64,000 bases of DNA from Anaerofustis stercorihominis DSM 17244 (GCF_000154825.1 NZ_DS560019.1:1096501-1160500), one strand, 5' to 3'. Positions 17,326 to 30,303 are shown, counted from the stretch's first letter. Program-made: numbers and translations. The notes: generated by a model from the letters alone, not told the origin.

Positions 17326-18921
17326 ATGAAAAAGAGATTGATTTCAATATTTACCGTTATTGTGATGGTTTTAAGTTTTATGCCTGTTGGTGTATTCGCT
17401 TCAGATGATACATCCGGTACGGAAGGGAGCAAGATTTCCGTAAGCAGTATAAGCTTTGAAAATAAGAACCTTACTTATAAGGCGGGAAACAAAGATACTT
17501 TAAAGGTAAATATACTGCCTTCAGAGGCAAGTTTAGATGATGTGGAGTTTACTTCCAGTAATTCAAATGTAGTAAATGTGGATAATAGTGGGAATATAGC
17601 TGCAAAGTCAAGAGGAAGTGCGGTAATTACCTGTAAGGCAAAAGACGGGGATATTGAGGATACTTGTAATATCACTGTCAATCAGCCTGTTACTTCGGTA
17701 AAATTGAACAAAACCGGTGTAAGTTTATTTCCTAAAAAGAGCTTTGTTTTAAAGGCGAGTATTTACCCTTCAAATGCAAATGACAGAAGATATAAATATA
17801 CTACCAGTAATTCAAAGGTTGCTACTGTAACAAGTTCGGGCAAAGTTACGGCAAAAAGTTACGGAAGTGCATATATTTATGCTGCCGCTCTTGACGGAAG
17901 CGGAAAGAAAGCTTCATGCAAAGTGAATGTTGTAAGAGCGGTCACTAAAATAAAATTAAACAAGACAACGGTAAAGAAAAAAATAGGAAGCAAGTATCAG
18001 TTAAAAGCTAAGCTATATCCAAGCAACGCTTACAATAAAAAGGTCAAATATTATACCAGCGATAAAAATGTGGTAAAAGTCAATTCCAAGACAGGTAAAT
18101 TATATTTTGTCGGTCCCGGTAAAGCAACCATTACTTGTAAGGCTCTTGACGGAAGCGGCAGGAAAGTAAAATGCAAGGTCGTATCATTATGTAAAAAGCC
18201 GGGGTGGTATAAGAAAAGCGGTAAGAAGTATTATGCAAAGAAAAACGGAACCTTGGTTTACGGTGTGGCAAGCATAAAGGGTACGAGATATTATTTCCAT
18301 CCTAAGACCGGAGTTATGCAGAAAAAGGTTTGGAAATATGTTAAGATCGGCGGAAAAAGATATAAACTTTATTTTAATTCAAAGGGTAAACAAGCTCAGA
18401 ACGTCGATAAATTAATAGGGAAGCAAAAGAAATATTTGGTTACCGTTAATACTAAGACCAATACGGTCATAATATATGCTAAAGATAAGAAGTACGGATA
18501 TATAATACCTGTAAAGGCGATGGTTTGTTCTACGGGTGTTGCTTCTTCACCTACTATAAGAGGGACTTTTAAACTCAGAAGGATAGGCAAATGGCATGAA
18601 CTTATGAACAGTGTTTACGGTCAGTACTGCACACAGATTTCAGGGAATTATTTGTTCCATTCTGCATGGTATTATCAAAGGGGAAATAAGAAGTCAATAA
18701 GTGTTTCTGAATATAAAAAGCTTGGAAGGAATGCTTCTCACGGGTGTGTAAGGCTTACCGTTGCAGATGCAAAATGGATATATGACAGATGTGCGGGGTC
18801 TACCGTAAAGGTATTTTCCACTACGAGAAAAGCACCCCTCAAAAAACCTAAAAGACCTAATCCGAGAAGAGTTTCGGGAGATAGGGGATACTGTCCTACA
18901 GATCCTGCATTTAAGAAATAA
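17326..18921 (+). CDS. secreted Big2-repeat L,D-transpeptidase (YkuD domain)
   Basis: The start at 17326 is chosen because GGGGGAG lies seven bases upstream; an in-frame ATG at 17311 is part of that site. The protein has 531 residues. It comprises a signal peptide (MKKRLISIFTVIVMVLSFMP), three Ig-like Big2 domains of about 80 residues, a linker resembling choline-binding repeats, and a C-terminal YkuD domain with the catalytic motif SHGCVRL preceded by a conserved His in LFHSAWYY. L,D-transpeptidases form 3-3 peptidoglycan cross-links or attach proteins to the wall. The Lys-rich surface would suit cell-wall binding. Confidence 0.9.
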   Translation: MKKRLISIFTVIVMVLSFMPVGVFASDDTSGTEGSKISVSSISFENKNLTYKAGNKDTLKVNILPSEASLDDVEFTSSNSNVVNVDNSGNIAAKSRGSAVITCKAKDGDIEDTCNITVNQPVTSVKLNKTGVSLFPKKSFVLKASIYPSNANDRRYKYTTSNSKVATVTSSGKVTAKSYGSAYIYAAALDGSGKKASCKVNVVRAVTKIKLNKTTVKKKIGSKYQLKAKLYPSNAYNKKVKYYTSDKNVVKVNSKTGKLYFVGPGKATITCKALDGSGRKVKCKVVSLCKKPGWYKKSGKKYYAKKNGTLVYGVASIKGTRYYFHPKTGVMQKKVWKYVKIGGKRYKLYFNSKGKQAQNVDKLIGKQKKYLVTVNTKTNTVIIYAKDKKYGYIIPVKAMVCSTGVASSPTIRGTFKLRRIGKWHELMNSVYGQYCTQISGNYLFHSAWYYQRGNKKSISVSEYKKLGRNASHGCVRLTVADAKWIYDRCAGSTVKVFSTTRKAPLKKPKRPNPRRVSGDRGYCPTDPAFKK

Positions 18922-18952
18922 AGTATAAATCAAAATAAAGTAATTTATTATT

Positions 18953-18982
18953 AAAAAAGACCTTTTAAAAAAGGTCTTTTTT
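18953..18982 (+). terminator. terminator of the transpeptidase gene
   Basis: AAAAAAGACC pairs with GGTCTTTTTT around a TTTTAAAAAA centre, about 30 bases after the stop. Confidence 0.9.
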
Positions 18983-19003
18983 AGTTTAGTGGAAGCATTG
19001 TGT

Positions 19004-19041
19004 CGGGGCGCGGAATCTGCGTAAGCAGGCGTAGTGCCCCG
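19004..19041. repeat. GC-rich palindromic element, copy 1 of 3
   Basis: A 38-base element closed by CGGGGC / GCCCCG. Its core reads GCGGAATCTGCG, then TAAGCAGGCGTAGT. It differs from the copies at 51563 and 53079 by one extra A. It sits just past an intrinsic terminator, between convergent genes. Its base composition is far richer in GC than the surroundings. Confidence 0.85.
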
Positions 19042-19075
19042 AGGAAAGAAAATAATAATTAATGATATGTGTTTT

Positions 19076-20481
19076 TTAATAATTCACTTTCTTGAATTTG
19101 CTTCCTTTATCTTTTGATATTTCAGTCCACTTTTTAAATGATTTAATGTACTTCCCGTTATAGTAATATTTTGATTTTGACGTTTTTCCCTTGCTGTAGT
19201 AAATATTTTTGCTGAATTTTAAATCATTACTATATTTTTTATTGAAAGGAATATATACAATAGGAGAGTTTGTATATTTATTGGAAAATATATTATTTTT
19301 TACATTTATATTCTTTGCCTTTGATATTGTAAGTATTGCTTCCTTTTTACCGCTGTTTATACATTTGTTTTTATACAGCGTTACATTATAAACTTTTCCG
19401 AGACTTTTTTTATATCCGCCAACGGTGATACCATTTTGTGTGCATTCGTATACCTTATTATAATATATTTTTATGTTCTTTGTGCTGTACTTCTTGCTTG
19501 GTTTCCTCTCGGAGCCTATTTCGATCCCTCCGTCTGAATTGGTTATTTTATTGCTTTGAAGTCTTATATCCTGTCCACCGTCTACATAAAGCCCATAGCT
19601 TGTTGCATATTTTGATTTCTCGTTTTGTATATTGTTTTTATAAACAAAACACTTTCTTGGAAAGTCTGTTTTTTTGTTTTGCAGTATCCGTAATTCCCTG
19701 TAAGGTCGATACCGATATTACCTGTTTTATTTAATTTATTTTTTGTGATATTTATATTTTCATTGTTTGCTGAAACGGAAATACATTCTCCCCAGCCGGT
19801 GTTCATATCATATAATGTATTATTATTTATAAGGATATTATTTATTTTATGTTTACCGCTTTCTCCAAGTAGCAAAATCCCATTGGTATATTCTTTTTTC
19901 TTTGGATTTTTTACTTTTATATCGGTTAATTTATTATTTGTTATAATAATATGGTTTGCTCCGCTTGATAAGTTAATACCTGCTATATCATTTCCCTTTG
20001 CATTTTTAACGGTAAGTCCCATGATTTTTATGTATGAAGAATTGTTTAAATCTATTATTGAGCTATGGTTTTTGATGTCGGAACCGTCTATTATGACTTC
20101 TTCTTTATTGTAATTTCTTACTGTAATATATTTATTTCTATTTCCCTTTTTCTTTATATCAATTTCTTCTTTGTAATTACCCTTTTTTAAAACAAGCGTG
20201 TATCCTGCCTTTGTTTTGGATAAGCCTTTTTTTATGGTCTTATACGGTGATGTTTTTGTACCTTTGTTTTTGTCATTTCCTGTTTTAGATGAAACATATA
20301 TTACATTTTTCTTAGGTAAGGAAAATTCGCTTTTTTTATTGTTGATTATATTGACGCATTTCGTTTTAAAATGCTTATCTCCTCTTATCAAATCGTATAG
20401 TTTTGTTTTGGCATTAACGGGAGTGAAAATACTTAAACCCATGATTGATATAAAAATAAATAGTATACTTTTCTTTTTCAT
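19076..20481 (-). pseudogene. secreted right-handed beta-helix (DUF1565-like) protein, frameshifted
   Basis: The first frame (19582-20481) encodes a signal peptide (MKKKSILFIFISIMG) and a beta-helix protein. Its start, VIYVSSKTGNDKNKGTKTSP followed by YKTIKKGL, is typical of DUF1565/pectate lyase-like surface proteins. After NYGYCKTKK the frame becomes unlike the family. The adjacent frame continues from there (KTDFPRKCFVYKNN...) without a stop to TAA at 19076. Joined, the protein would have about 468 residues. The shift coincides with a run of seven T on the plus strand (19669-19675), where one more base would restore the frame. It may be a true pseudogene, slippage or a sequencing error. 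Confidence 0.85.
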
Positions 20482-20684
20482 AATATAAATCCCTCTCTTA
20501 ATTTATTTAATTATATACCTTTTATTGTCAAATTAGTAAAATGCTTTATATTTTTTTAAGTAGTATAATATAAAAATTATTTTTATATATTTTCTAAAAA
20601 TCAATATGATAAAACAAATTATTTATTAAAACTATATAAGCTATTGTTTTATTGGATAAGGTAATAAAATAGATATAGAAAGGA

Positions 20685-20717
20685 TAAAAAAATCGCCTAA
20701 TCATAGGCGACTTTTTG
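20685..20717 (-). terminator. terminator of the cyclophilin gene
   Basis: Minus-strand hairpin TCGCCTA / TAGGCGA followed by seven T. Confidence 0.9.
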
Positions 20718-20767
20718 TACTAAAATTATTTATACTTTTTACTGAATTTATCGAACGTAAATTGTAA

Positions 20768-21250
20768 TTATTCTTCAATAACAGTGATTTCTTTTATTTT
20801 TCTTTCTTCTTTTGGTTTATCCATATAGTCGGTTGGAGTTTCAGCGATTTTATCTAAAACGTCATATCCTTCGATAAGTTTTCCGAATGCAGCATAGTCT
20901 CCGTCTAAATGAGGAGCATTTTCGTGCATGATAAAGAATTGGCTTCCCGCAGAATTTTTATCCATGCTTCTTGCCATAGATAAAACGCCTCTTTCGTGTT
21001 TTAAATCGTTTTTGATCCCGTTGGAAGAAAACTCTCCTTTTATTGTATGTCCGGGACCTCCCATTCCGTTTCCGTCCGGGCAACCTCCCTGTATCATAAA
21101 TCCTTTTATTACTCTATGGAATATAAGTCCGTTGTAAAATCCTTTTTTAGCAAGTTTGATAAAATTATCGCATGTTATTGGTGCTATATCCTCGTAAAGT
21201 TCAGCGAGCATAATATCGCCGTCTTCCATTTCTATCTTTACTTTTGTCAT
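20768..21250 (-). CDS. peptidyl-prolyl cis-trans isomerase (cyclophilin type)
   Basis: About 160 residues, a single cyclophilin domain. Active-site segments are FHRVIKGFMIQGGCPDGNG, AGSQFFIM and AFGKLIEGYDVLD. It speeds proline isomerisation during protein folding. No signal peptide is present, so it is cytoplasmic. I place the start at 21250 because AAAGGG lies nine bases upstream; the in-frame ATG at 21259 is too close to that site. Single-gene unit. Confidence 0.93.
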   Translation of the reverse strand: MTKVKIEMEDGDIMLAELYEDIAPITCDNFIKLAKKGFYNGLIFHRVIKGFMIQGGCPDGNGMGGPGHTIKGEFSSNGIKNDLKHERGVLSMARSMDKNSAGSQFFIMHENAPHLDGDYAAFGKLIEGYDVLDKIAETPTDYMDKPKEERKIKEITVIEE

Positions 21251-21379
21251 TTTTTTCATCCCTTTCTTTCTATATTACAAATATTTTACCATACATAAAT
21301 AAATAAAAGGAATAAATTTAAATTTTTTATGTACTTTTTCTCACTTCTTTATTATAATGTTAGCTGGTAGGTGAAAATT

Positions 21380-22744
21380 ATGGAGAAAAGAAACGAATAC
21401 GTATCGGCATTAATCCTTGCAGGAGGGCTTGGTACAAGAATGAAATCCGATAAACCAAAAGTGCTTCATGAAATATGCGGAGAAACTCTTCTTAAGCATG
21501 TTATTTTGAATGTGGAAGAAGCAGGCATTGAAGATATCGGGGTAGTAGTCGGATATAAAGCCGAAATGGTTAAGGAGATGACCGGAGATAAGTATAGTTA
21601 CTTCCTTCAAAGCGAACAGCTTGGGACAGGTCATGCGGTCATGATGGCAAAGGAATTCCTTAAAGATAAAAAAGGCAAGATACTTGTTTTATGCGGAGAT
21701 GCTCCTTTAATAAATAAAGATATCATAAATGATTTCGTTAAATATTCTTATGATAACGAGCTGGATCTGGGCGTTCTTACAGCTATTTTAGACGATGCAA
21801 AGAGTTACGGAAGAATAGTGAGAAAAAACGGAAGGCTCGAAAAGATAGTTGAACTTAAAGATGCAAATAAAAACGAAACCGAAATCAAAGAAGTAAATTC
21901 GGGGACTTACATATTCGATATAGAAAAACTTTTAAAACATTTGGATGAGCTTTCCACAAATAATGCTCAAAACGAATACTACATTACTGATATGATTGAA
22001 ATATTCAAAGATAATGATTATAATGTAGATGCGTTTGCCGCAAGTGAAGGTAATATTATAGAAGCAGCAAATAACAGGTATGAATTATCCAAATGCGAAG
22101 AATTATTCAGAGAAAAAATAAATAAAGAATTGATGCTAGGCGGGGTGACGATTATCGACCCTAAATCTACGTATATAGACAGGAATGTAAAAGTTGATAC
22201 CGACACTGTGATTTATCCAAATACGATAATCAAAAAAGGCAGTGTTATAGGGAAAGAAAATATTATATACTCTTCAAGGATTGAAAATAGTATAATCGGA
22301 AATAACAATAAGATAGATAACTGTGTTATTGTAGACGCAAAAGTAAATGACAACAATCAAATAGGTCCTTATGTTCATTTAAGACCGAATGCGGATATAA
22401 AAGATAATACCAGACTCGGTAACTTCGTGGAAGTCAAAAATTCCTCTATAGGTAACGGGACTAAAGTAAGTCATCTTACATATATCGGAGACGGCGATAT
22501 AGGCGAGAATACCAATGTAGGGTGCGGAGTCGTATTCGTAAACTATGACGGTAAAAAGAAATATCGTACAAAAGTCGGTGATAACTGTTTTGTAGGGTGT
22601 AATGTAAATCTTGTTGCGCCTATAAATATAGACGATAATGTATATATCGCAGCGGGTTCCACACTTACAGACGATGTTGAAAAAGACTCTCTTGCAATTG
22701 CAAGGAGCAGACAGACAGTAAAAAAAGGATACAAAAAAAAATAA
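21380..22744 (+). CDS. glmU: bifunctional GlmU (glucosamine-1-phosphate acetyltransferase / UDP-GlcNAc pyrophosphorylase)
   Basis: Makes UDP-GlcNAc for peptidoglycan. The N-terminal uridylyltransferase carries LILAGGLGTRMKSDKPKVLH. The C-terminal left-handed beta-helix of hexapeptide repeats carries the acetyltransferase residues (HLRPNADIKD, GNFVEVKNS, NYDGKKKYRTKVGD). Start ATG at 21380 is preceded by GGTAGGTG; an in-frame GTG at 21371 is part of that site. TATAAT at 21353-21358 is a likely -10 box. The gene pair glmU-prs is common in Bacillota. Confidence 0.97.
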   Translation: MEKRNEYVSALILAGGLGTRMKSDKPKVLHEICGETLLKHVILNVEEAGIEDIGVVVGYKAEMVKEMTGDKYSYFLQSEQLGTGHAVMMAKEFLKDKKGKILVLCGDAPLINKDIINDFVKYSYDNELDLGVLTAILDDAKSYGRIVRKNGRLEKIVELKDANKNETEIKEVNSGTYIFDIEKLLKHLDELSTNNAQNEYYITDMIEIFKDNDYNVDAFAASEGNIIEAANNRYELSKCEELFREKINKELMLGGVTIIDPKSTYIDRNVKVDTDTVIYPNTIIKKGSVIGKENIIYSSRIENSIIGNNNKIDNCVIVDAKVNDNNQIGPYVHLRPNADIKDNTRLGNFVEVKNSSIGNGTKVSHLTYIGDGDIGENTNVGCGVVFVNYDGKKKYRTKVGDNCFVGCNVNLVAPINIDDNVYIAAGSTLTDDVEKDSLAIARSRQTVKKGYKKK

Positions 22745-22785
22745 AAAGTTATTCCATTACAATTTAAAAACAAATCAAATTTTGC

Positions 22786-22791
22786 TATAAT
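22786..22791 (+). promoter_or_regulatory. extended -10 promoter element for prs
   Basis: TGC-TATAAT (22783-22791) lies about 60 bases before the prs start; no convincing -35 box accompanies it. Confidence 0.5.
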
Positions 22792-22852
22792 AAGTTTATA
22801 AATAGTTTAGTCACTATTTTAATAAAATATAAAATATAATGGGGAGTAGAAA

Positions 22853-23806
22853 ATGATAGAATCTTTTTCAGACATTTGTTTACTTGCAGGTAATTCAAAT
22901 AAGGCTTTGGCACAAGAAATAGCAGACAATTTAGCATTACCTCTATGTTCGGCAAAAATCGGTAAATTCTCTGACGGAGAAATCAATGTAACAATCAATG
23001 AATCAGTTAGAGGAAGAGACGTTTTTGTCATTCAATCTTTATGTTATCCGGTCAATGATAATTTGATGGAATTACTTATTATCATAGATGCACTTAAAAG
23101 GGCTTCTGCCGGAAGGATCAATGTTGTTATGCCGTATTACGGATATGCAAGACAAGATAGAAAGGAAAAGGGAAGAGTTCCTATCACAGCCAGATTAGTT
23201 GCTGATATGCTTACTACTGCGGGTGCTGACAGAGTTATTTCGATAGACCTTCATGCAGATCAAATTCAAGGGTTCTTTAACATACCGTTTGACAGATTAT
23301 ACGGAAGACCAATCATTGCCGATTATATCCTTTCCGAAAATGAAAGTATGGACAATGTGGTTGTAGTATCTCCTGATGCGGGAAGTGTTAAGCGTTCAAG
23401 AAAATTAGCGGAATATTTAAATGTTCCTTTAGCAATAATAGATAAGAGAAGACCAAAGGATAATGTTGCGGAAGTAATGAACGTTATCGGGGAAGTAAGA
23501 GGAAAGAAAGTTATTATGATCGACGATATGATAGATACCGGAGGTACTATCGTAGGTGCGGCAAATGCTTTGGAACAACTCGGTGCAAGTAAAATCATTT
23601 GTGCTTGTACTCACCCTGTGTTATCGGGTCCGGCGGTAGAAAGAATTGAAAGCTCGGCTATTGACAGATTGATAGCCACAAATACTATCCCATTAACAGC
23701 TGATAAGAAAATTGACAAGATTACGGTATTATCTGTTGCGCCTTTACTTGCTAAGGCAATAAAGATAATCCATACCGGAAAATCTATTAGCTCAATTTTT
23801 TCATAA
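22853..23806 (+). CDS. prs: ribose-phosphate pyrophosphokinase (PRPP synthetase)
   Basis: A 317-residue class I PRPP synthetase that converts ribose 5-phosphate and ATP to PRPP for nucleotide, His and Trp synthesis. The family signatures are [30 protein letters not shown] and the PRPP-binding DDMIDTGGT near residues 224-232. GGGGAG precedes the ATG. The downstream transketolase genes, with a 34-base gap, share the pentose phosphate link. Confidence 0.97.
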   Translation: MIESFSDICLLAGNSNKALAQEIADNLALPLCSAKIGKFSDGEINVTINESVRGRDVFVIQSLCYPVNDNLMELLIIIDALKRASAGRINVVMPYYGYARQDRKEKGRVPITARLVADMLTTAGADRVISIDLHADQIQGFFNIPFDRLYGRPIIADYILSENESMDNVVVVSPDAGSVKRSRKLAEYLNVPLAIIDKRRPKDNVAEVMNVIGEVRGKKVIMIDDMIDTGGTIVGAANALEQLGASKIICACTHPVLSGPAVERIESSAIDRLIATNTIPLTADKKIDKITVLSVAPLLAKAIKIIHTGKSISSIFS

Positions 23807-23840
23807 AAAATTATTATATTTTGAAAGGAAATGAAGAATT

Positions 23841-24653
23841 ATGGATTTAAAAACAATTGCTAATAATGTCAGAGTTGGCATTATTACAGAAGTAGCTGCT
23901 GCACAAAGCGGTCATCCAGGCGGATCTTTATCAAGTGCCGATATCGTTACATATCTTTATTTTGAAGCTATGAACATCGATAAAGACAATCTTGACGATC
24001 CAAACAGAGATAAATTTATTTTAAGTAAAGGACATGCATCACCTGTTTTATATGCTGCTCTTGCTGAAAAAGGAATTATTGAAAGAGAAGAACTTAAGAC
24101 ATTCAGAAAAATCAATACAAGACTTCAAGGTCATCCTGCAATTCATAAATGCCCCGGCGTTGATATGACAGCAGGTTCATTGGGACTTGGTTTCCCTGTA
24201 GCTGCAGGTCTTGCTTTAGGTAACAAATTAGACGGAAAAGATTCTACTGTTTATACTTTGGTAGGAGATGGTGAAATCCAAGAAGGTACTATTTGGGAAG
24301 CTGCAATGGCTGCAAGTCATTACAAACTTGATAACTTAATCGTATATGTAGATAACAACAATCTACAAATCGACGGACCTATAACAGACGTTATGTCACC
24401 ATACCCAATCGATGAAAAATTCGCTGCATTTGGTTTCAATGTAATCAATGTAGATGACGGACATGACTTTGACAAATTAAGAAAAGCTAACGAAGAAGCT
24501 AAAGCTTGTAAAGGAAAACCTAGTGTAATTATTTGTAAGACAGTAAAAGGTAAAGGTGTTTCATTCATGGAAAACCAAGTTGGTTGGCATGGAAAAGCTC
24601 CTAGTGAAGAACAAGCTAAAGAAGCTATTGAAGAATTAGGAGGTTGGAAATAA
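23841..24653 (+). CDS. transketolase, N-terminal (thiamine pyrophosphate-binding) subunit
   Basis: A 270-residue protein equal to the first half of classical transketolase. The thiamine pyrophosphate/Mg motif is GDGEIQEGTIWEA, followed by VDNNNLQIDG; catalytic histidines lie in SGHPGG and KGHASP. It works with the separate C-terminal subunit encoded next. Split transketolases are common in clostridia, where the non-oxidative pentose pathway supplies ribose. The stop overlaps the next start (TAATG). Confidence 0.95.
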   Translation: MDLKTIANNVRVGIITEVAAAQSGHPGGSLSSADIVTYLYFEAMNIDKDNLDDPNRDKFILSKGHASPVLYAALAEKGIIEREELKTFRKINTRLQGHPAIHKCPGVDMTAGSLGLGFPVAAGLALGNKLDGKDSTVYTLVGDGEIQEGTIWEAAMAASHYKLDNLIVYVDNNNLQIDGPITDVMSPYPIDEKFAAFGFNVINVDDGHDFDKLRKANEEAKACKGKPSVIICKTVKGKGVSFMENQVGWHGKAPSEEQAKEAIEELGGWK

Positions 24654-25587
24654 TGAGTAATATTGCTACTAGAGAATCTTACGGAAATGCCGTAACAGAA
24701 CTTGGTAAAGAAAATTCTAACATCGTTGTATTAGACGCCGATTTAGCAGGCGCTACAAAATCAGGTGTATTTAAAAAAGCATTCCCTGAAAGACACTTTA
24801 ATGCGGGTATCGCTGAAATGGACATGGTATGTTTAGCTGCCGGTTTATCACTTGCAGGTAAAATCCCATTCGTTTCTACATTTGCTGTATTTGGTACGGG
24901 AAGAGCTTACGATGCGGTAAGAAATGCTGTATGCTATCCTAAATTAAACGTTAAACTTGCTTTGACACATGCAGGACTTACAGTAGGTGAAGACGGTGCT
25001 ACTCACCAAATGTTAGAAGATATCGCTCTTATGAATGCTCTTCCTAACATGACAGTTATCGTTCCTGCCGATGATACAGAAGCTAAACAAGTAGTTAAAG
25101 CTGCTGCAGAAATCGACGGACCTGTATTTATGAGATTTGCAAGAGCTGCTACACCTGTAGTGTTCGGTGATGATTATAAATTTGAAGTTGGTAAAGCCGC
25201 AACAATCAAAGAAGGCGATGATGTAACATTGATCGCTTGCGGTATCATGGTTCAAAAAGCTATCGAAGCGGCTGAAGAACTTAAAAAAGACGGTATCAAT
25301 GCAAGAGTTATCAACATGGCTACAATCAAACCTCTTGATAAAGCTGCTGTCGTTAAAGCTGCAAAAGAAACAGGTGCTATCGTAACTTGTGAAGAACATT
25401 CTGTTTACGGCGGACTTGGAAGCGTTGTATCACAAGCTCTAAGTGAAGAATGTCCTGTTCCGATGGAATATGTAGCTGTTCAGGATACATTCGGTGAAAG
25501 TGGTACACCTGATGCACTTTTAGCAAAATATCATATAGATACTCCTGATATTATCGAAGCTGCTAAAAAAGCTGTTGGAAGAAAATA

Positions 25588-25588
<1 letters not shown>
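24653..25588 (+). CDS. transketolase, C-terminal subunit
   Basis: A 311-residue second half of transketolase: the pyrimidine-binding domain (FNAGIAEMDMVCLAAGL, THAGLTVGEDGATHQ) and the C-terminal domain. The ATG at 24653 is chosen because GGAGG lies nine bases upstream and it overlaps the previous stop codon, indicating translational coupling. It combines with the preceding subunit to transfer two-carbon units between sugar phosphates. Codon choice in both halves favours common codons, as in highly expressed genes. Confidence 0.95.
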
Positions 25589-27873
<2,285 letters not shown>

Positions 27874-27874
<1 letters not shown>

Positions 27875-27899
27875 AAAGAGCATTTTATGCTCTTTTTTT
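27874..27899 (+). terminator. terminator after pyrG
   Basis: AAAAGAGCA / TGCTCTTTT hairpin with a T run, overlapping the pyrG stop codon region. Confidence 0.92.
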
Positions 27900-27918
27900 G
27901 TGTGGAAAAATATTTTTA

Positions 27919-29368
27919 TTATGGGATAAATATGTCTTTAGCCTCTTTTATATTGTTTACTTCTATCATATATTTACGTACGGCTTTTAAAATAAGACGG
28001 AAGCAATCTTCCATTTCGAATGCAAAACTATGATAGTCTTTCTTTTTTAGATAATAACAGGCTTGTAAACTTTTTTTATTCAGCTTATATATGCTTTGAG
28101 TTTTATTGTTATATAAAGAAAGATAATATCCCCATTCAATTACTTCGTTGGTTTGTATAAGTATTTCTTTAAGCGGTTTTAAATCTGTTTTATTAAATTA
28201 TTTCACTTAATAAATTATCAAATGAGATAGTGTTTGTATCTTTTGCATTATCAGTTAATATTTCGATTTCACTTTCGCTGAACTTTTCAGCAGCCCTATA
28301 TGAAGCAATACCTATAATCAATAACATCAGCTGCAAAGCATATAAATATGATAATGCGTCTTGCTTTAAATTTGGGAATTTGTTTATTTCATAGTTATTT
28401 GCATCACTCGGTGTTATCACTAAGGTTCCTTTTCCATTAATGGTTTTGGTGAATCCTATTTGAAACATTATGGATAAAGATTTACGTATGGTGGAAACGG
28501 AGACATTATATTCTTTTGCCAACATTGCTTCTGAAGGCAAGAAAGTATCATAGGGATATATGCCTCTTCCGATTTTATCTATCAAATCCTGTGTTATCTG
28601 TCTGTACTGATAGTTTTTCCCTCTTCTTATATCCCATGTGAATTCCCCTGTTTGAGCAGGTAAGGTTTTTACTGATTTTTCTAAATTTTCCAGACTGCAT
28701 TTTATTATTGAAAAAGCAGTGTTGTAGACTTTATTGAAGTGTTCGTATCTTTTTAAAGGATCACTTAAATTTAGTTTCGTTACCAAGTGTTTTATGTCGG
28801 GTATACTGTCTCTGATAGATATTCCCGTATATGCCTTTTGTTCTTCCGCAAAAAAGCTCAAATAGCTATGGAGTTCAAAGTTATTATATAAGTCTTCAAT
28901 AAAAGGGTTTTGGCTTCTGTTTATTATATCTCGATAAATGTTAGATATTATCCTCCATTTATCCGGAGGAAGCGTCCTTTTTTTGATTTTCTCTATTTCA
29001 ATATAATGAGGCAGTAAATTTGTTGATTCCAATCCTTTTGAAGAAAAAGTTAAAATGGGAGGTATAATCAATGCCATTGTTTCATATAGCTGTAAGAAAA
29101 CATCTCTCTGAGATAATATTTTTTCTGCTAGGTCTTTATTTTCATTTGTATTATAAACTACTATGGGAGTTTTGCGAGGTTCGATTTCTATCATGCCTTC
29201 TTCTTTAAGTTTATTTAGTACATTAGTTATTGTATAAATACTTACATGGAATTCGTCGCATAATTTTCTTGAAGATGATAAACGGTTTCCTTTCGGAATT
29301 ACACCGCTCACTATCCTTTCTCTTAAATTTCTATATACATAATCAAATTTTGTTTCTTTTGTATTCAT
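27919..29368 (-). pseudogene. regulator with two GntR-type DNA-binding domains, frameshifted near the 3' end
   Basis: The main frame (28193-29368) gives 391 residues with two GntR winged helices. The first is at about 8-72 (LSSSRKLCDEFHVSIYTITN), the second at about 255-325 (LPSEAMLAKEYNVSVSTIRK). They are separated by and followed by helical regions with no recognised effector fold. After LLSEII a stop occurs, but the adjacent frame continues as clear coding sequence (NKTDLKPLKEILIQTNEV... to KDIFIP) and stops at 27919. Removing one T at 28195-28197 would join them into about 482 residues. The target genes are unknown; the nearest divergent gene is at 29760. Confidence 0.78.
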
Positions 29369-29759
29369 TGTTAAATCCTTTTTTGTTTTATTATAACATA
29401 AATTTTATAAACCTATGTGTATACCTTATCAAATAGGTGTTGTTTTTATCTTTTTAAATTTTATAAAATATATTAAAGTATTTAATAAACTTTATAATGT
29501 CGGTTAGTTGTTTTTGTTACTATAATCTTACTTTTAGTAACATATATGATATTATTAAAATTAAAAATAAAATATATAAAATGAAATAAAAAAATAAATA
29601 TCAATACAAATATGCAGATGATTGTATTAATATTTGAGATTTATAGATATGATTATTTATAAACTAAAAGTAAAATTTTTGTTTCAAATAGTAAAATTAT
29701 GTCCCTGTATTTTTCAGCCGATATTGATTTAGTTTAATAATATAAAGGAGTGAAAGTTT
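29369..29759. other. 391-base gene-free stretch between divergent genes
   Basis: Extremely AT-rich. It must hold the promoters of the GntR-type regulator and of the unknown gene at 29760. No -35/-10 pair or palindrome is clear enough to call. Confidence 0.4.
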
Positions 29760-30302
29760 TTGGATAAGAAATATTTAATTCAAAAATCAAATTTACATTC
29801 TTTCTATTCGGAAGAAATACCCCCAAACGGCAGGATTTTTACGTTAAAAATAAAAGATTTAAATAACGGATATCCAAAGGGGATCATACATAATCTATTT
29901 TTTTTAGATCCTTATACATTCTTAGGGTTTGATGATGCTATTTTGAAAATAAATCAGATGATGGATGTGCTTAACAATCCACAGTCGTTTACCAAGCTTA
30001 GGACTTTTTTTGATAAAGAGTATAAGCATACTAAAAAATTTTATGATAAATGGTTAAGTGAAGGTAAAGAAAAAAACAATTATACTCAATATTGGGATCC
30101 TAAATCGTTAAAACCAAATAAAAAAGATATTATTGTTTTTTATATAAATGTTATTTACAGACGTAATAGCAGCTGGCAGGGAGAAGTCATTTGGAAAGGG
30201 CATAAAAAAGTACCTTTTAGAAGTGTGCTTGAGCTGCTTAATTTAATTCGTTCGGCAATTTTAAATGATAAATATTCAGCTGACCTTAAGGAGCAATATT
30301 AG
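29760..30302 (+). CDS. protein of unknown function (180 aa)
   Basis: I do not recognise this protein. It starts at TTG, eleven bases after AAAGGAG. It has no signal peptide or membrane segment, is rich in Lys, Asn and aromatic residues, and ends in an amphipathic helix (SVLELLNLIRSAILN). The NSSWQGEVIWKGHKKVPFRS part looks like a small beta-sheet element. It is probably co-transcribed with the short gene that follows two bases later, and it faces the two-domain GntR regulator. Confidence 0.7.
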   Translation: MDKKYLIQKSNLHSFYSEEIPPNGRIFTLKIKDLNNGYPKGIIHNLFFLDPYTFLGFDDAILKINQMMDVLNNPQSFTKLRTFFDKEYKHTKKFYDKWLSEGKEKNNYTQYWDPKSLKPNKKDIIVFYINVIYRRNSSWQGEVIWKGHKKVPFRSVLELLNLIRSAILNDKYSADLKEQY

Positions 30303-30303
30303 C

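Noticed and set aside
21371-22744. GTG at 21371 as start of glmU
   Set aside because: The GTG belongs to the ribosome-binding site GGTAGGTG of the ATG at 21380.
30265-30303. Longer start for the 78-residue protein
   Set aside because: It would overlap the previous gene by 38 bases, while the ATG at 30304 has AAGGAG upstream.
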